Origin: Elusimicrobiota bacterium
GTDB lineage: Bacteria > Elusimicrobiota > Elusimicrobia > FEN-1173
Assembly: GCA_016722575.1 (NCBI GenBank)
Contig: JADKIY010000002.1
Span: 496,001 to 560,000 of the forward strand
Reading direction: 5' to 3'
Length of the DNA: 64,000 nt
Shown here piece by piece: positions 17,085 to 25,898 of the stretch (the stretch's first letter is position 1; each line of letters starts with the position of its first letter). A model generated the notes under the pieces. That model made no database searches and was not told the DNA's origin. It saw only the letters and a program-made list of their open reading frames with translations. Made by a program: the position numbers and the translations under genes.

Positions 17085-18605
17085 TCAGGGTTCTTTGGGC
17101 AGGCCCAAATGGTGGCGGATTTTGTCCAACATTTCGGGCACGCGGAAGGGTTTGAGGAAATAGTCGACCGCGCCCCGACCCACGGCCTCCTGGGCGGCCT
17201 CGCGGTAGCCGCTCACGACCATGACGGGGACTTTGCGGGTCTTTTCATTTTTCTGCAGGCGGTCCAGAACCTCCAGACCGTTCATGTCGGGCATCATGAT
17301 GTCCAAAACGATCAAATCCGGCGGCCGGGTGGCGGCGGATTCCAGAGCGGCCCCGCCGGACCGGCAGGTGAGCAATTTGACGTTGGGCGGGAGGGCCGTG
17401 AACCCCACCTCGATCAATTCCAGCATGTTGGGGTTGTCGTCCACCCACAAAACGGTTTTCAAGGCCTTCCCGTTTTCGACGCCTTTGAGTCCCATTTGCG
17501 GAAAAGTCATGTTGACCCGGGTGCCCTTGCCCACGCCGGCGGACTCCACCCAAATGCGTCCGCCCAGGGCTTCCACCACGTGCTTGCAATAAGCCAGACC
17601 CAGCCCCAACCCCCCGTAGGCCCGGGTGAGGGATTGGTCCGCGTGGAAAAATTTCTGAAAGACGTAGGGCAGCGCTTCGTTGGGAATCCCCTGGCCCGTG
17701 TCCAACACGCTCAATTGAACCGATCGGGGCGGCAACGCCTTGGCCGACACCAGAACCAAGCCCTTGGCCGGGGTAAATTTGAGGGCGTTCAGGAGCACGT
17801 GCTCCAGCACCTTGTCCAGGGCTTCCCGGTCCCCCTGAAAGAGCAACCGGTCGTCCATGGGCTCCACCCGGAGGGTGACGCCCTTTTGCTGAAAGAGGGG
17901 TTGAACGGCGTCGCCCCGGGCCTGGGCGATCTCCGCCAGGGAGAGGGGACGGAAATCGAGTCGCATGCGTTCCTGAACGATGTCCTGGACGTCCAGCAAT
18001 TGATTGATGAGTTTGGCCAGGTTCTGGGACTGCTCGATGATCTTTTTCAAGCTTTCGCTTTGCCGGGGGACCAGCGGGCCCATGCGCCCGGCCAGAAGGA
18101 TCTCGCTTAAACCCAAAATGGAGGTGAGGGGCGTGCGCAACTCGTGGGAAATCGTGGCCAGAAAATCGTTTTTCATCTGGTTGATCTGGAGGAGTTCGGC
18201 GTTTTCCCGGCGAAGCCGAAAGGTCTCCCGCAAACGACCGACGAACCCCGCCAGTTCCAGCGTGATGAAATCCTCCTTCATCAGGTGGTCAAGAACCCCC
18301 AGCTTCATCGCTTCCACCACGGGGCGGGTGTTGTGTTCGCTGGAGAGGGCCACCACCGGAAGCGGGAGGGAGGTTTGAGACAACCGGCTCAGGAGTTCCT
18401 TCGGATCCAAGCCCGGCAAGGCCAGGTCGAGGAACACGAGATCGTAGGGTTGGGCGTAGAACCGCTCCACCAGGTCGGCCCCGGAGGTGCAGGTCTCGAT
18501 GGTCACGATGTGGTCGGCCAGGGCGCGGAAGCGTTCCTGAAAAATCCGGGTGAAACCGGCGTCCCGGTCGGCCAAAAGCAATCGGAGGGTTTGCGTGTTG
18601 TCCAT
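17085..18605 (-). CDS. Hybrid histidine kinase / response regulator (REC-HisKA-HATPase-REC)
   Basis: Cytoplasmic two-component hub of 506 residues without a membrane segment. Receiver 1 spans about 7-120 with phospho-acceptor D60 (DLVFLDLALPG). HisKA follows with H153 in ISHELRTPL. The HATPase has N box HVLLNALKF, G1 DTGQGIP and G2 GLGLGLAY. Receiver 2 covers the last 120 residues, with VDDN, LIVLDIMMPDMNG and the conserved KPF. With an input receiver and an output receiver but no DNA-binding domain, it probably relays phosphate in a multistep cascade. It has its own promoter overlapping the birA 3' end and a 14-bp palindrome before the start. Confidence 0.93.
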   Translation of the reverse strand: MDNTQTLRLLLADRDAGFTRIFQERFRALADHIVTIETCTSGADLVERFYAQPYDLVFLDLALPGLDPKELLSRLSQTSLPLPVVALSSEHNTRPVVEAMKLGVLDHLMKEDFITLELAGFVGRLRETFRLRRENAELLQINQMKNDFLATISHELRTPLTSILGLSEILLAGRMGPLVPRQSESLKKIIEQSQNLAKLINQLLDVQDIVQERMRLDFRPLSLAEIAQARGDAVQPLFQQKGVTLRVEPMDDRLLFQGDREALDKVLEHVLLNALKFTPAKGLVLVSAKALPPRSVQLSVLDTGQGIPNEALPYVFQKFFHADQSLTRAYGGLGLGLAYCKHVVEALGGRIWVESAGVGKGTRVNMTFPQMGLKGVENGKALKTVLWVDDNPNMLELIEVGFTALPPNVKLLTCRSGGAALESAATRPPDLIVLDIMMPDMNGLEVLDRLQKNEKTRKVPVMVVSGYREAAQEAVGRGAVDYFLKPFRVPEMLDKIRHHLGLPKEP

Positions 18606-18614
18606 GGCGCTCGT

Positions 18615-18628
18615 CGGACTTAAGTCCG
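18615..18628. promoter_or_regulatory. 14-bp perfect palindrome before the hybrid kinase start
   Basis: CGGACTTAAGTCCG, a perfect inverted repeat between the predicted promoter and the ATG at 18605. Its position at about +4 to +17 suggests an operator or a 5'-UTR stem. Confidence 0.5.
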
Positions 18629-18638
18629 CGGCTCTCTA

Positions 18639-18667
18639 AGTATATAGGCGCTTCAGCGGGAATTCAA
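18639..18667 (-). promoter_or_regulatory. Sigma-70-type promoter of the hybrid kinase
   Basis: TTGAAT (18667-18662), 17-bp spacer, TATACT (18644-18639). The -35 lies inside the last codons of birA. Confidence 0.55.
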
Positions 18668-19609
18668 CCGGAGAAGGGAAACTTCGCCCGCGGCGACCGC
18701 CACGGATCCCCGGGGGGTTTCCACCCGCAGGCGGCCGGCGGCGTCCACCCCGCCGGCGCGACCGGTGGCGGTCCCGGTGGCGGTTTGGTAGCGAACCGAC
18801 CGGCCCCGGAGCCAGGAACGCGCCTCGTAGGCCCGCCGGAAAGGGGCGAAACCGGCGGCGCCATACCGCCGGTAGGACGCCGAAAACCGATCGATCCAGG
18901 ACGACAACAGTTCCTGGCGGGTAACCCGGTTGCCCAGCCACTCTTTCAGCGCGGCGGCGGGCACCTCGGTGTTCGTCGGGGGCTCGTTGGAAACGTTGAT
19001 CCCGACGCCCAGAACCGCCCAATGGACCCGGTCCATCTCGGCGGACATTTCCGTCAGCAACCCGGCCACTTTGCGGCCCTCCACCCAGAGATCGTTGGGC
19101 CATTTAAGCCGGGCCGGAACCCCGCGGGACTCCAGAACCCGGGCCCACTCCAGGGCGGCGACTAAAATCAGCGCGGGCACCGCGTCCGGCGCCACGGGAG
19201 GGCGCAGGACAATCGAATACCAGAGGCCGCCGGGGGGCGAAATCCAGGTTCGCCCCAACCGGCCCCGCCCCGCGGTTTGCCGGTCGGCGACGATCAACGT
19301 TCCCTCCGGAGCGCCCGACAGGGCCCGGGTTTTGGCTTCGTCCTGGGTTGAAGGGAGGGCGTCATACCGCCGCACGTCCCGGACAAAACCCCGTCGAAGC
19401 CCGGCGGGGTCCAGGCGATCCGCGGCGCCGACCCAGCAATACCCCCGCCGGCTGGCCCCGTCGATTTGAAACCCCTGGGACCGAAGCTTGGCGACCCGTT
19501 TGTGCACCGCCGCCCGGGTCAATCCCAGGGCTTTGGCCAAATCGCTGCCCGACACGAGCGCCCCCGGTCGGCGCGTGAGCAACTCGATCAAATCCGGGGC
19601 GGCGGTCAT
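18653..19609 (-). CDS. birA: Biotin--[acetyl-CoA-carboxylase] ligase with HTH repressor domain
   Basis: Activates biotin to biotinyl-AMP and transfers it to biotin carboxyl carrier protein. 318 residues from ATG 19609 (ATGA overlap with nadC). Residues 1-65 form a winged helix (LAKALGLTRAAVHKRVAKLRSQGF), so this is the bifunctional class that can repress biotin genes. Catalytic domain: STQDEAK, ADRQTAGRGRLGRTW with the GRGRxGRxW ATP loop, LKWPNDLWVEGRKVAGLLTE, VLGVGINVSN. The C-terminal SH3-like domain ends at the stop. Co-transcribed with nadC. Confidence 0.95.
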   Translation of the reverse strand: MTAAPDLIELLTRRPGALVSGSDLAKALGLTRAAVHKRVAKLRSQGFQIDGASRRGYCWVGAADRLDPAGLRRGFVRDVRRYDALPSTQDEAKTRALSGAPEGTLIVADRQTAGRGRLGRTWISPPGGLWYSIVLRPPVAPDAVPALILVAALEWARVLESRGVPARLKWPNDLWVEGRKVAGLLTEMSAEMDRVHWAVLGVGINVSNEPPTNTEVPAAALKEWLGNRVTRQELLSSWIDRFSASYRRYGAAGFAPFRRAYEARSWLRGRSVRYQTATGTATGRAGGVDAAGRLRVETPRGSVAVAAGEVSLLRLNSR

Positions 19610-20463
19610 TGAATTTCCACGTCCATATTGAAGTCCAGGGCGGGGGCCGAATGGGTCAAGCAACCGATCGACACCCGATCCACCCCGGTCCGGGCCAGGC
19701 GGCCTATTTTTTCGAGGGTCACCCCTCCCGACACTTCCAACCGGGGAACCCGAAGGCCCCGCCGATGGGCCTCCGCCCGGGTCCAACGGACGGCCGCGGG
19801 GAGAGCGTCGGTCGAAAAATTGTCCAACAATAAGATGTCCGCGCCGACCGTCAGCCCCAACCCGATTTCCGAACGGTTTCGGCACTCCATTTCGACGAAC
19901 CGCCCCCGGCGGCGCGCCGCGGCCACCCGCCGGGCCAGGTCCCGGCGATCCCGATCGGTGCGGTAGAAGGCCAAATGATTTTCCTTGATCAGCACGGCCG
20001 CCGACAGGTCCCGCCGGTGGTTGACGCCGCCCCCGCACCGCACGGCGTATTTTTCCATGTCCCGAAGGCCGGGGAGGGTTTTGCGCGTGTCGAGGATTTG
20101 AAGGGATTTTCGGGCGGCCCCGTCGACAAATCGCCGGGTCAGCGTGGCGACGCCGGACAGGTGGGACAGGACGTTGAGGGCCGTGCGTTCGGCGCTCAAA
20201 AGGGCGCGCAGGGGCCCCCGGGCTTCCAGCACCCGGCGTCCCGGCCGGACGCGGGCGCCGTCCTTCGCCAACAGGCGCACGCGCGTTCCCCCCATCAAGC
20301 GAAAGGCTTCGGCCGCGGCGTCCACCCCGGCCAGGACCCCGGCGGCCCGGGCCACCAAGGCGGCGCGGCCCCGGGCGTCCCCGGGAATGAACCCGCGGGA
20401 GGTGATGTCCCCCCGGGCGCGGTCCTCCCGGAGGGCGGCGGCTATTTCTCGTCGGAAATTCAC
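19606..20463 (-). CDS. nadC: Nicotinate-nucleotide pyrophosphorylase (quinolinate phosphoribosyltransferase)
   Basis: Converts quinolinate and PRPP to nicotinate mononucleotide, CO2 and PPi in de novo NAD synthesis. 285 residues, normal for NadC. Motifs: EDRARGDITS, SAERTALNVLSHLSGVAT, LDTRKTLPGLRDMEKYAVRCGGGVNHRRDL, KENHL, EMECRN, and the C-terminal EVSGGVTLEKI. Start GTG 20463, placed directly at the predicted transcription start, so its mRNA may be leaderless. nadA and nadB are not in the window. Confidence 0.95.
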   Translation of the reverse strand: MNFRREIAAALREDRARGDITSRGFIPGDARGRAALVARAAGVLAGVDAAAEAFRLMGGTRVRLLAKDGARVRPGRRVLEARGPLRALLSAERTALNVLSHLSGVATLTRRFVDGAARKSLQILDTRKTLPGLRDMEKYAVRCGGGVNHRRDLSAAVLIKENHLAFYRTDRDRRDLARRVAAARRRGRFVEMECRNRSEIGLGLTVGADILLLDNFSTDALPAAVRWTRAEAHRRGLRVPRLEVSGGVTLEKIGRLARTGVDRVSIGCLTHSAPALDFNMDVEIQ

Positions 20464-20469
20464 CGGTCC

Positions 20470-20498
20470 ATTCTACCCCGGGCCCGGTCCGGTGTCAA
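20470..20498 (-). promoter_or_regulatory. Strong sigma-70 promoter of nadC-birA
   Basis: TTGACA (20498-20493), 17-bp spacer, TAGAAT (20475-20470); 11 of 12 consensus bases. Only 6 nt separate the -10 from the GTG of nadC. Confidence 0.75.
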
Positions 20499-20511
20499 AT
20501 CGCCGCGCCCT

Positions 20512-20540
20512 TTGCGCCGCGCGAAAACTTCTGTTAGACT
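20512..20540 (+). promoter_or_regulatory. Promoter of the GAF-HD-GYP gene
   Basis: TTGCGC (20512-20517), 17-bp spacer, TAGACT (20535-20540). The ATG follows 7 nt later with no Shine-Dalgarno, again pointing to a leaderless transcript. Confidence 0.5.
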
Positions 20541-20547
20541 AAACTCA

Positions 20548-21738
20548 ATGCCTTCGACCCCACCGTCCCCCGCGGGCGCCGCCCCCGACGCCGAGCTCCA
20601 GGAACTCCGGGATTGGAAACGCCGTCTCGGACTCCTCCTCGATTTCACCAAAGTCATTTCGTCCAAGCGGGACCTGAGCGCCCTGCTCATCCTCCTCGTT
20701 GAAAACGCCGCCAAAATCCTAAAGTCCGAACGGTGCACCGTTTTCCTCCTGGACAAGAAAAAAAATGAGCTGTGGTCCCGGGTGGCTTCCGGCGAACGGG
20801 AAATCCGGGTTCCGGCCGGTCGCGGCATTGTGGGCGAGGCCATGGTGGCCCGCCGCGTGATCAATATTCCCGACGCCTACGCCGACCAACGGTTCAACCA
20901 GGACGTCGACCGCGCCACCGGCTACCGCACCCGCAATTTGCTCACGGCCCCCATGGTGAACGCGAAAGGCGAGGTGATCGGGGCCTTTCAGGTTCTCAAC
21001 AAGACCGCCGGGGCCTTCGACAGCGACGACGAAAAAATCCTGCTGTTGGTCACGGAGCAAGCCGCGTCGGCCGTTGAAAACGCCCAGTTGTACGAAATCA
21101 TCCGGGACGCCACGAAAGACACGATTTTCCGTTTGGCCGCCGCGGCGGAATACAAAGACCTCGACACCAAGAAACACCTGGAGCGCATGAGCCGCTACAG
21201 CCGGATGATCGCCGAATCCATGGGTTTGCCCGAGGATTTTTGCGAGAGCCTTTTCTTGGCGAGCCCCATGCACGACATCGGCAAATTGGGGGTTCCGGAC
21301 GCCATTTTGCGAAAGCCGGGCCGGTTGGACGAAAAGGAATGGCTGGAAATGCGGAAACACCCAGTCTACGGAGCGGAGATATTAAGCCATTCCGAAAACA
21401 ATTTACTCCAAATGTCGGAACGCGTGGCCCGGTCCCACCACGAGAAATGGGACGGAACCGGCTACCCGGACGGGCTCAAAGGCGAGTCCATCCCCCTCGA
21501 AGCCCGCATCGTCGCCCTGGCCGACGTGTTCGACGCGCTGACTTCCAAACGGTGCTACAAGCCGGCGTTCACCCTGAGCGACAGCCTAAAAATCATCGAA
21601 GACGGGTCCGGCCAACACTTCGACCCCCGGGTGGTGGCGGCGTTCCAAAAGGTCGTTCCCGAAGCCACCCGCGTCATGGAGGAATATTCGGACAAACCCG
21701 AGGACCCGCCCCCCTTCTTCGACGGTCGACGTCCCTAG
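20548..21738 (+). CDS. GAF-HD-GYP domain protein, probable c-di-GMP phosphodiesterase
   Basis: 396 residues from ATG 20548. A short helical region is followed by a GAF domain (about 30-190; RDLSALLILLVENAAKIL...VPAGRGIVGEAM) that should sense a small ligand, and then an HD-GYP domain. The metal and catalytic residues are all present: HLERMSRYS, MHDIGKLG, HHEKWDGTGYPDGL, ARIVALADVFDALTS. HD-GYP enzymes hydrolyse c-di-GMP to pGpG or GMP. No DNA-binding or receiver domain is present. Divergent from nadC; its stop abuts the uvrB stop on the other strand with no room for a terminator. Confidence 0.93.
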   Translation: MPSTPPSPAGAAPDAELQELRDWKRRLGLLLDFTKVISSKRDLSALLILLVENAAKILKSERCTVFLLDKKKNELWSRVASGEREIRVPAGRGIVGEAMVARRVINIPDAYADQRFNQDVDRATGYRTRNLLTAPMVNAKGEVIGAFQVLNKTAGAFDSDDEKILLLVTEQAASAVENAQLYEIIRDATKDTIFRLAAAAEYKDLDTKKHLERMSRYSRMIAESMGLPEDFCESLFLASPMHDIGKLGVPDAILRKPGRLDEKEWLEMRKHPVYGAEILSHSENNLLQMSERVARSHHEKWDGTGYPDGLKGESIPLEARIVALADVFDALTSKRCYKPAFTLSDSLKIIEDGSGQHFDPRVVAAFQKVVPEATRVMEEYSDKPEDPPPFFDGRRP

Positions 21739-23783
21739 CCGTCCCCCGCCTTTTTTCCCCGACCTTTTTGAATTTTTCCCGACCGGGTCCCGCGCCCGGT
21801 GGCCATCATGTCCTTGATTTCGATCATCTTGTCACGGATCACCGCGGCCAACTCGTAGTCCAGGGCGTCGGCGGCTTCCCGCATTTGCGCTTCGAGCTGT
21901 TTGATCAAGTTCGGCAGTTCTTTCCGGGTTAAATAGGAGGCGCCCGCCTCCCGGAACAAGCCGGGCAAAAGCGTTTCCTTGGCCTTCATCTGGAATTCCT
22001 CCAAATCGTGAACCGCCGAAACGATGGTTTTGGGGGTGATGCCTTCGGCCGCGTTGTGGGCGGTTTGTTTTTGCCGACGACGGTCCATTTCCCCCATGGC
22101 CCGCTCCATGGAGCCGGTGATCTTGTCGGCGTAAAGCACCACCTGGCCGTTCACGTTCCGGGCGGCCCGCCCGCACACTTGAATGAGCGTCGTTTCCGAT
22201 CGAAGAAACCCTTCCTTGTCGGCGTCCAGCACCGCCACCAGGGACACTTCCGGCAAATCGAGCCCCTCGCGAAGAAGATTGATGCCCACCAGCACGTCGA
22301 AGGCCCCCCGGCGCAGGTCCTTCAGGATTTCGATCCGGCGAAGGGATTCGATGTCCGAATGCAGATACCGGACCCGAAGGCCCCTCCCCTCAAGATAATC
22401 GGATAAATCCTCCGCCGTCTTTTTCGTCAGCGTCGTGACCAACACCCGTTCCCGCCGTTTCACCCGTTCCTGAATCCGCCCGATCAAATCCTCCACCTGG
22501 CCCTGGATGGGACGAAGAAGGACCTCCGGATCGACCAGGCCCGTGGGGCGGATGACCTGCTCCACCACGGCCCCCCCGGTCTTTTTCAACTCGTAGGGGC
22601 CGGGGGTGGCGCTGACGTACACCACGCGGGGCACGAGGGCTTCGAACTCGGAAAATTTCAGCGGACGGTTGTCCAAGGCGGAGGGCAGGCGGAAACCGTA
22701 ATCGACCAGGGTCTGCTTCCGGGAGCGGTCGCCTTCGTACATGCCGCCGATCTGGGGCACCGTCACATGGGATTCGTCAATGACCACCAGATAATCGGAT
22801 GGAAAATAATCGAAGAGGCAGGCCGGGCGCTCCCCCGGCTTTCGTCCCGAGAGGGGGCGGGAATAGTTTTCGATGCCGTGACAAAAGCCCAACTCTTTCA
22901 TCATTTCCATGTCGAACCGGGTCCGCTGTTCCAACCGCTGGGCTTCGAGCAACTTGCCCTCGCCCCGCAGGACCCCCAGCCGCTCCGACAATTCCCCCCG
23001 AATATCCTCCAGGGCCCGGTCGATGGTCGGGCCCGTGGTGACGAAGTGTTTGGCGGGGTACACGAAGGTGCGCTCCTTCTCCTGGATCGTTTCGCCGGTC
23101 AAGGGATTGATTTCCCGAAGGCGTTTGAGCACCCCCCCGTCGAATTCCAGGCGAAGGGCGGTTTCCAAATAAGCGGGAAAAATATCGACCACGTCGCCTT
23201 TGACCCGGAATTTCCCCCGGGAGAATTCGATCTCGTTTCGCTCGTATTGAATGTCCACCAATCCCCGGGTCACGTCGTCCCGCTCCCGGGGCGCGCCAAC
23301 CTCAAGGCCCACGCACAGGTCCTTGTATTCCCGGGGACTGCCCAACCCGTAAATCGCCGACACCGAGGCCACCACGATCACGTCGCGGCGTTCGAGAAGC
23401 GACGAGGTCGCTTTCAGCCGCAACCGGTCGATGTGGTCGTTGATGGAAGCGTCTTTCTCGATGTAGGTATCGCTTTGGGGGACGTACGCTTCGGGCTGGT
23501 AATAGTCGTAGTAGGAAATGAAATACTCGACGGCGTTTTTGGGGAAGAACGCTTTTAACTCGGCGTAAAGCTGGGCGGCGAGGATTTTGTTCGGGGAGAG
23601 GACGAGCGCGGGGCAATTCATGGCGGCGATCACGTTGGCCATGGTGAAGGTCTTGCCGCTGCCCGTGACCCCCAGGAGGACCTGGTGCTTGTCCCCGGCC
23701 CGAAGTCCCCGCACCAATTGGTCGATGGCCGCGGGTTGGTCCCCCGCCGGCGAGAATCTTGAAACAACCTGAAAGGCGTTCAT
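21735..23783 (-). CDS. uvrB: UvrABC excinuclease subunit B
   Basis: Damage-verifying helicase of nucleotide excision repair. 682 residues from ATG 23783 (MNAFQVVSRFSPAGDQPAAI, the usual family start); an ATG five codons upstream (23798) is possible but follows a hairpin. Walker A GVTGSGKT, the damage-probing beta-hairpin around YYDYYQPEAYVPQSDTYIEKD, DESH (motif II), and a C-terminal UVR domain (LIKQLEAQMREAADALDYELAAVIRDKM) that contacts UvrC. Stand-alone gene with its own promoter; no LexA-like box is recognisable. Confidence 0.96.
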   Translation of the reverse strand: MNAFQVVSRFSPAGDQPAAIDQLVRGLRAGDKHQVLLGVTGSGKTFTMANVIAAMNCPALVLSPNKILAAQLYAELKAFFPKNAVEYFISYYDYYQPEAYVPQSDTYIEKDASINDHIDRLRLKATSSLLERRDVIVVASVSAIYGLGSPREYKDLCVGLEVGAPRERDDVTRGLVDIQYERNEIEFSRGKFRVKGDVVDIFPAYLETALRLEFDGGVLKRLREINPLTGETIQEKERTFVYPAKHFVTTGPTIDRALEDIRGELSERLGVLRGEGKLLEAQRLEQRTRFDMEMMKELGFCHGIENYSRPLSGRKPGERPACLFDYFPSDYLVVIDESHVTVPQIGGMYEGDRSRKQTLVDYGFRLPSALDNRPLKFSEFEALVPRVVYVSATPGPYELKKTGGAVVEQVIRPTGLVDPEVLLRPIQGQVEDLIGRIQERVKRRERVLVTTLTKKTAEDLSDYLEGRGLRVRYLHSDIESLRRIEILKDLRRGAFDVLVGINLLREGLDLPEVSLVAVLDADKEGFLRSETTLIQVCGRAARNVNGQVVLYADKITGSMERAMGEMDRRRQKQTAHNAAEGITPKTIVSAVHDLEEFQMKAKETLLPGLFREAGASYLTRKELPNLIKQLEAQMREAADALDYELAAVIRDKMIEIKDMMATGRGTRSGKIQKGRGKKAGDG

Positions 23784-23803
23784 TCGGTGGGTCCCCATCG
23801 CCC

Positions 23804-23819
23804 GCCCGGAAGGCCGGGC
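23804..23819 (-). repeat. Hairpin in the uvrB 5' UTR
   Basis: GCCCGG-CCTT-CCGGGC, 6-bp perfect stem, immediately ahead of the alternative uvrB ATG at 23798. It could occlude that start and favour 23783. Confidence 0.5.
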
Positions 23820-23852
23820 TTTTCGGCCTCGGACGGGGCGGTGTTTTCAGTC

Positions 23853-23881
23853 ATTGTACCCTTCTCCCACCGGCGTGGCCA
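23853..23881 (-). promoter_or_regulatory. Promoter of uvrB
   Basis: TGGCCA (23881-23876), 17-bp spacer, TACAAT (23858-23853). Confidence 0.55.
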
Positions 23882-23924
23882 GGCTTTCCGAATCCGGCGG
23901 GGGAAGGAAGGGCCCGGGGGAAAA

Positions 23925-24422
23925 CTAGCTGTTCTTGAAGACGATGTTGCGGACGAGCGTGGAGGAGGTTTTCTTGTGATTCCGGTCGCTGTCTTTTCCC
24001 ACCACCAGCGCGATGTGCACCGAACGGGTTTGACCCATTTCGTTGAGCAAAAAAGCGACCGACATCAAATTCCGCGTCAGCGGAATGTCCTCGCCGCCGC
24101 GATTCACGATCAACCGGCGTCCGTCCTGACGGTAGGTCGTGGTGGTGCCCGCCAACGTCTGAAAGGCGATTTTCGAAAACACCGGCTGATTGACGTCCCG
24201 GGACACTCGAACCGTGGTGGACCGCGCTTGATTCAGATCCTTTTCCATCTGAAAAACGCAGTCCCGAAGGTCCCGCTGGCATTCGATGCGCGCTTGATTG
24301 ACGGTAAACAACTGATAGATTTTGCTCAAGGCTTGGGGCACCAACACCGCCACAACGCCCATCAAAGCCGAAGCCACCAACACTTCGACCAACGTAAAGG
24401 CCGCTTTCCTTTTTCTTACCAC
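23925..24422 (-). CDS. Minor pseudopilin (PilW/GspJ-like)
   Basis: 165 residues from GTG 24422, overlapping the upstream stop by 7 bp. The prepilin N-terminus is KRKAA|FTLVEVLVASALMGVVAVLVPQAL, with Glu at +5; the residue before the cleavage site is Ala rather than Gly. The rest is a short globular domain with a Gln/Arg-rich helix (QARIECQRDLRDCVFQMEKDL) typical of minor pilins. Last gene of the minus-strand pilin array. Confidence 0.85.
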   Translation of the reverse strand: MVRKRKAAFTLVEVLVASALMGVVAVLVPQALSKIYQLFTVNQARIECQRDLRDCVFQMEKDLNQARSTTVRVSRDVNQPVFSKIAFQTLAGTTTTYRQDGRRLIVNRGGEDIPLTRNLMSVAFLLNEMGQTRSVHIALVVGKDSDRNHKKTSSTLVRNIVFKNS

Positions 24423-25846
24423 GTCGCGGAAACTTCCTTCCAGGATTTTCGAATGGGTGTATTCAATGTTTTAAGGTTGTCCATGAGGGCCGGTTCGTAA
24501 TAGATCGCGTCCCGGTACGTTCGCCCCGAAACGCCAAAAATGTCGCCACTCTGCGATCCGGCCCCGTCCGACACGGCCCCCCCCACGAACACGCCGGCGT
24601 GGTCGTTGGGCAAAAGATCTTCGGTGATCACCAGCCCATGGACGTTGACGTTGTTGATGGTGTAACAGCAATGATTGGGTTGAGCGTAGGCGGTGGCCAT
24701 GCTGGAAGCGCCGCCGGCGTTCCACACCGCCAGGCCCGCCGCGGAAGCGTATTCCAAATCCGCGCCGGAGGGGATCGACGACACCACCACCCCCCCGCCG
24801 GCGCCGGCGGCGTAGACAAAGGCGTAGTAGTTCATTCCGGTCACCACGAGAGCCTCCACATCCAGAAACGTGCCCGTGTCCAAAAAGACGTAGGTTTCGG
24901 CGTTGATTTCACGTCCGGCGACAAACACGACCGAGGTGGAGTTTTGGAACACGTAGCCGCCGCCCCCGTCGTTCATGAACCCCAGGATCAGCTGATCGTT
25001 GCCGATGACGCCCTTCACGAGAGCGTTGTCCGCCCCCGGAAAATAGCCGCTGCCCGGGGGATTGCTCACCGGCGAGACGCCGTTCGGCACGAAAAAGACG
25101 TTGTCCGTCCGGGTGGGAAAAATCTGAATCGTGCCCCCGGGCGTACTGGTCGGTAAACGCGTGTGCGCGGCTTTGTCTTGGTAATACGCATAATCGACGT
25201 TCGGCGCCTGATTGTTCGCCAAATTCGGATCGTAGGACGACCACCCCACCCCGCTGTTCGGCAACACGGGGCTGGTATCGACGTTGGTGATATAACCCCC
25301 GGACAAAAGCCGCGGGAAATCCGGCAACGGCAGCGCCGCCCCGGAAAAGTAACTGCCGACGATCGGAGACCAATGGATGTCGGCAAAAACCCCGTTGACG
25401 CTAACGTAGCCGACCGGGGCCGCGACCTTGAATTCGGGTTTGACGTAGGTCGCTTGCACCGCTTTGACGACATGGGTTCGGTTTTCCTTCGCCCGAATCG
25501 TCAACGTGAATCCCGTGGAATGCACCGCGGTGCTGAGAGCCACGTCGACCTTGTAGACGCCGCCTTCGATGTCGGTGTACTCCACGTCCCCCTGATAGCC
25601 GGGGGGCGCGGAGCCGGCCACGAGCGCCGCCGACAAGCCCGCGTCCCCGGACAGGCGCCATTCCACCTTCTCCAGAGCGGCTTCCGCTAAATTGGAGGAT
25701 TGGAGGGCCCGCTGATAGCGGACGGCGTCCTTCGCGTCCTTGCGCAGCCATTGCGTCAACGGTGGGATGAGAAGCATCAACAAAGCCATTCCCACCACCA
25801 AGACGACCACCAGCGAACCGCGCGTGTTCTTTTTTCGCCTCAGCAT
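24416..25846 (-). CDS. PilX/GspK-like minor pilus assembly protein
   Basis: 476 residues from ATG 25846 with GAGG 8 nt upstream. The N-terminal hydrophobic helix (GSLVVVLVVGMALLMLLIPPL) lacks the FTLxE prepilin motif, as in PilX-type proteins, and is followed by an extended amphipathic region (YQRALQSSNLAEAALEKVEWRL). The large C-terminal part is rich in Gly, Val, Thr and Asn and probably forms a beta-helix/beta-sandwich. One CC pair (NHCCYTI) near residue 395. Predicted to cap or initiate a pilus fibre. It resembles the plus-strand gene at 32237 in layout. Confidence 0.75.
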   Translation of the reverse strand: MLRRKKNTRGSLVVVLVVGMALLMLLIPPLTQWLRKDAKDAVRYQRALQSSNLAEAALEKVEWRLSGDAGLSAALVAGSAPPGYQGDVEYTDIEGGVYKVDVALSTAVHSTGFTLTIRAKENRTHVVKAVQATYVKPEFKVAAPVGYVSVNGVFADIHWSPIVGSYFSGAALPLPDFPRLLSGGYITNVDTSPVLPNSGVGWSSYDPNLANNQAPNVDYAYYQDKAAHTRLPTSTPGGTIQIFPTRTDNVFFVPNGVSPVSNPPGSGYFPGADNALVKGVIGNDQLILGFMNDGGGGYVFQNSTSVVFVAGREINAETYVFLDTGTFLDVEALVVTGMNYYAFVYAAGAGGGVVVSSIPSGADLEYASAAGLAVWNAGGASSMATAYAQPNHCCYTINNVNVHGLVITEDLLPNDHAGVFVGGAVSDGAGSQSGDIFGVSGRTYRDAIYYEPALMDNLKTLNTPIRKSWKEVSATW

Positions 25847-25898
25847 CAAACGATCCTCGCTTTTAGCCGCCTTGGAAAAATCCGTTCATCGGGCCGAT

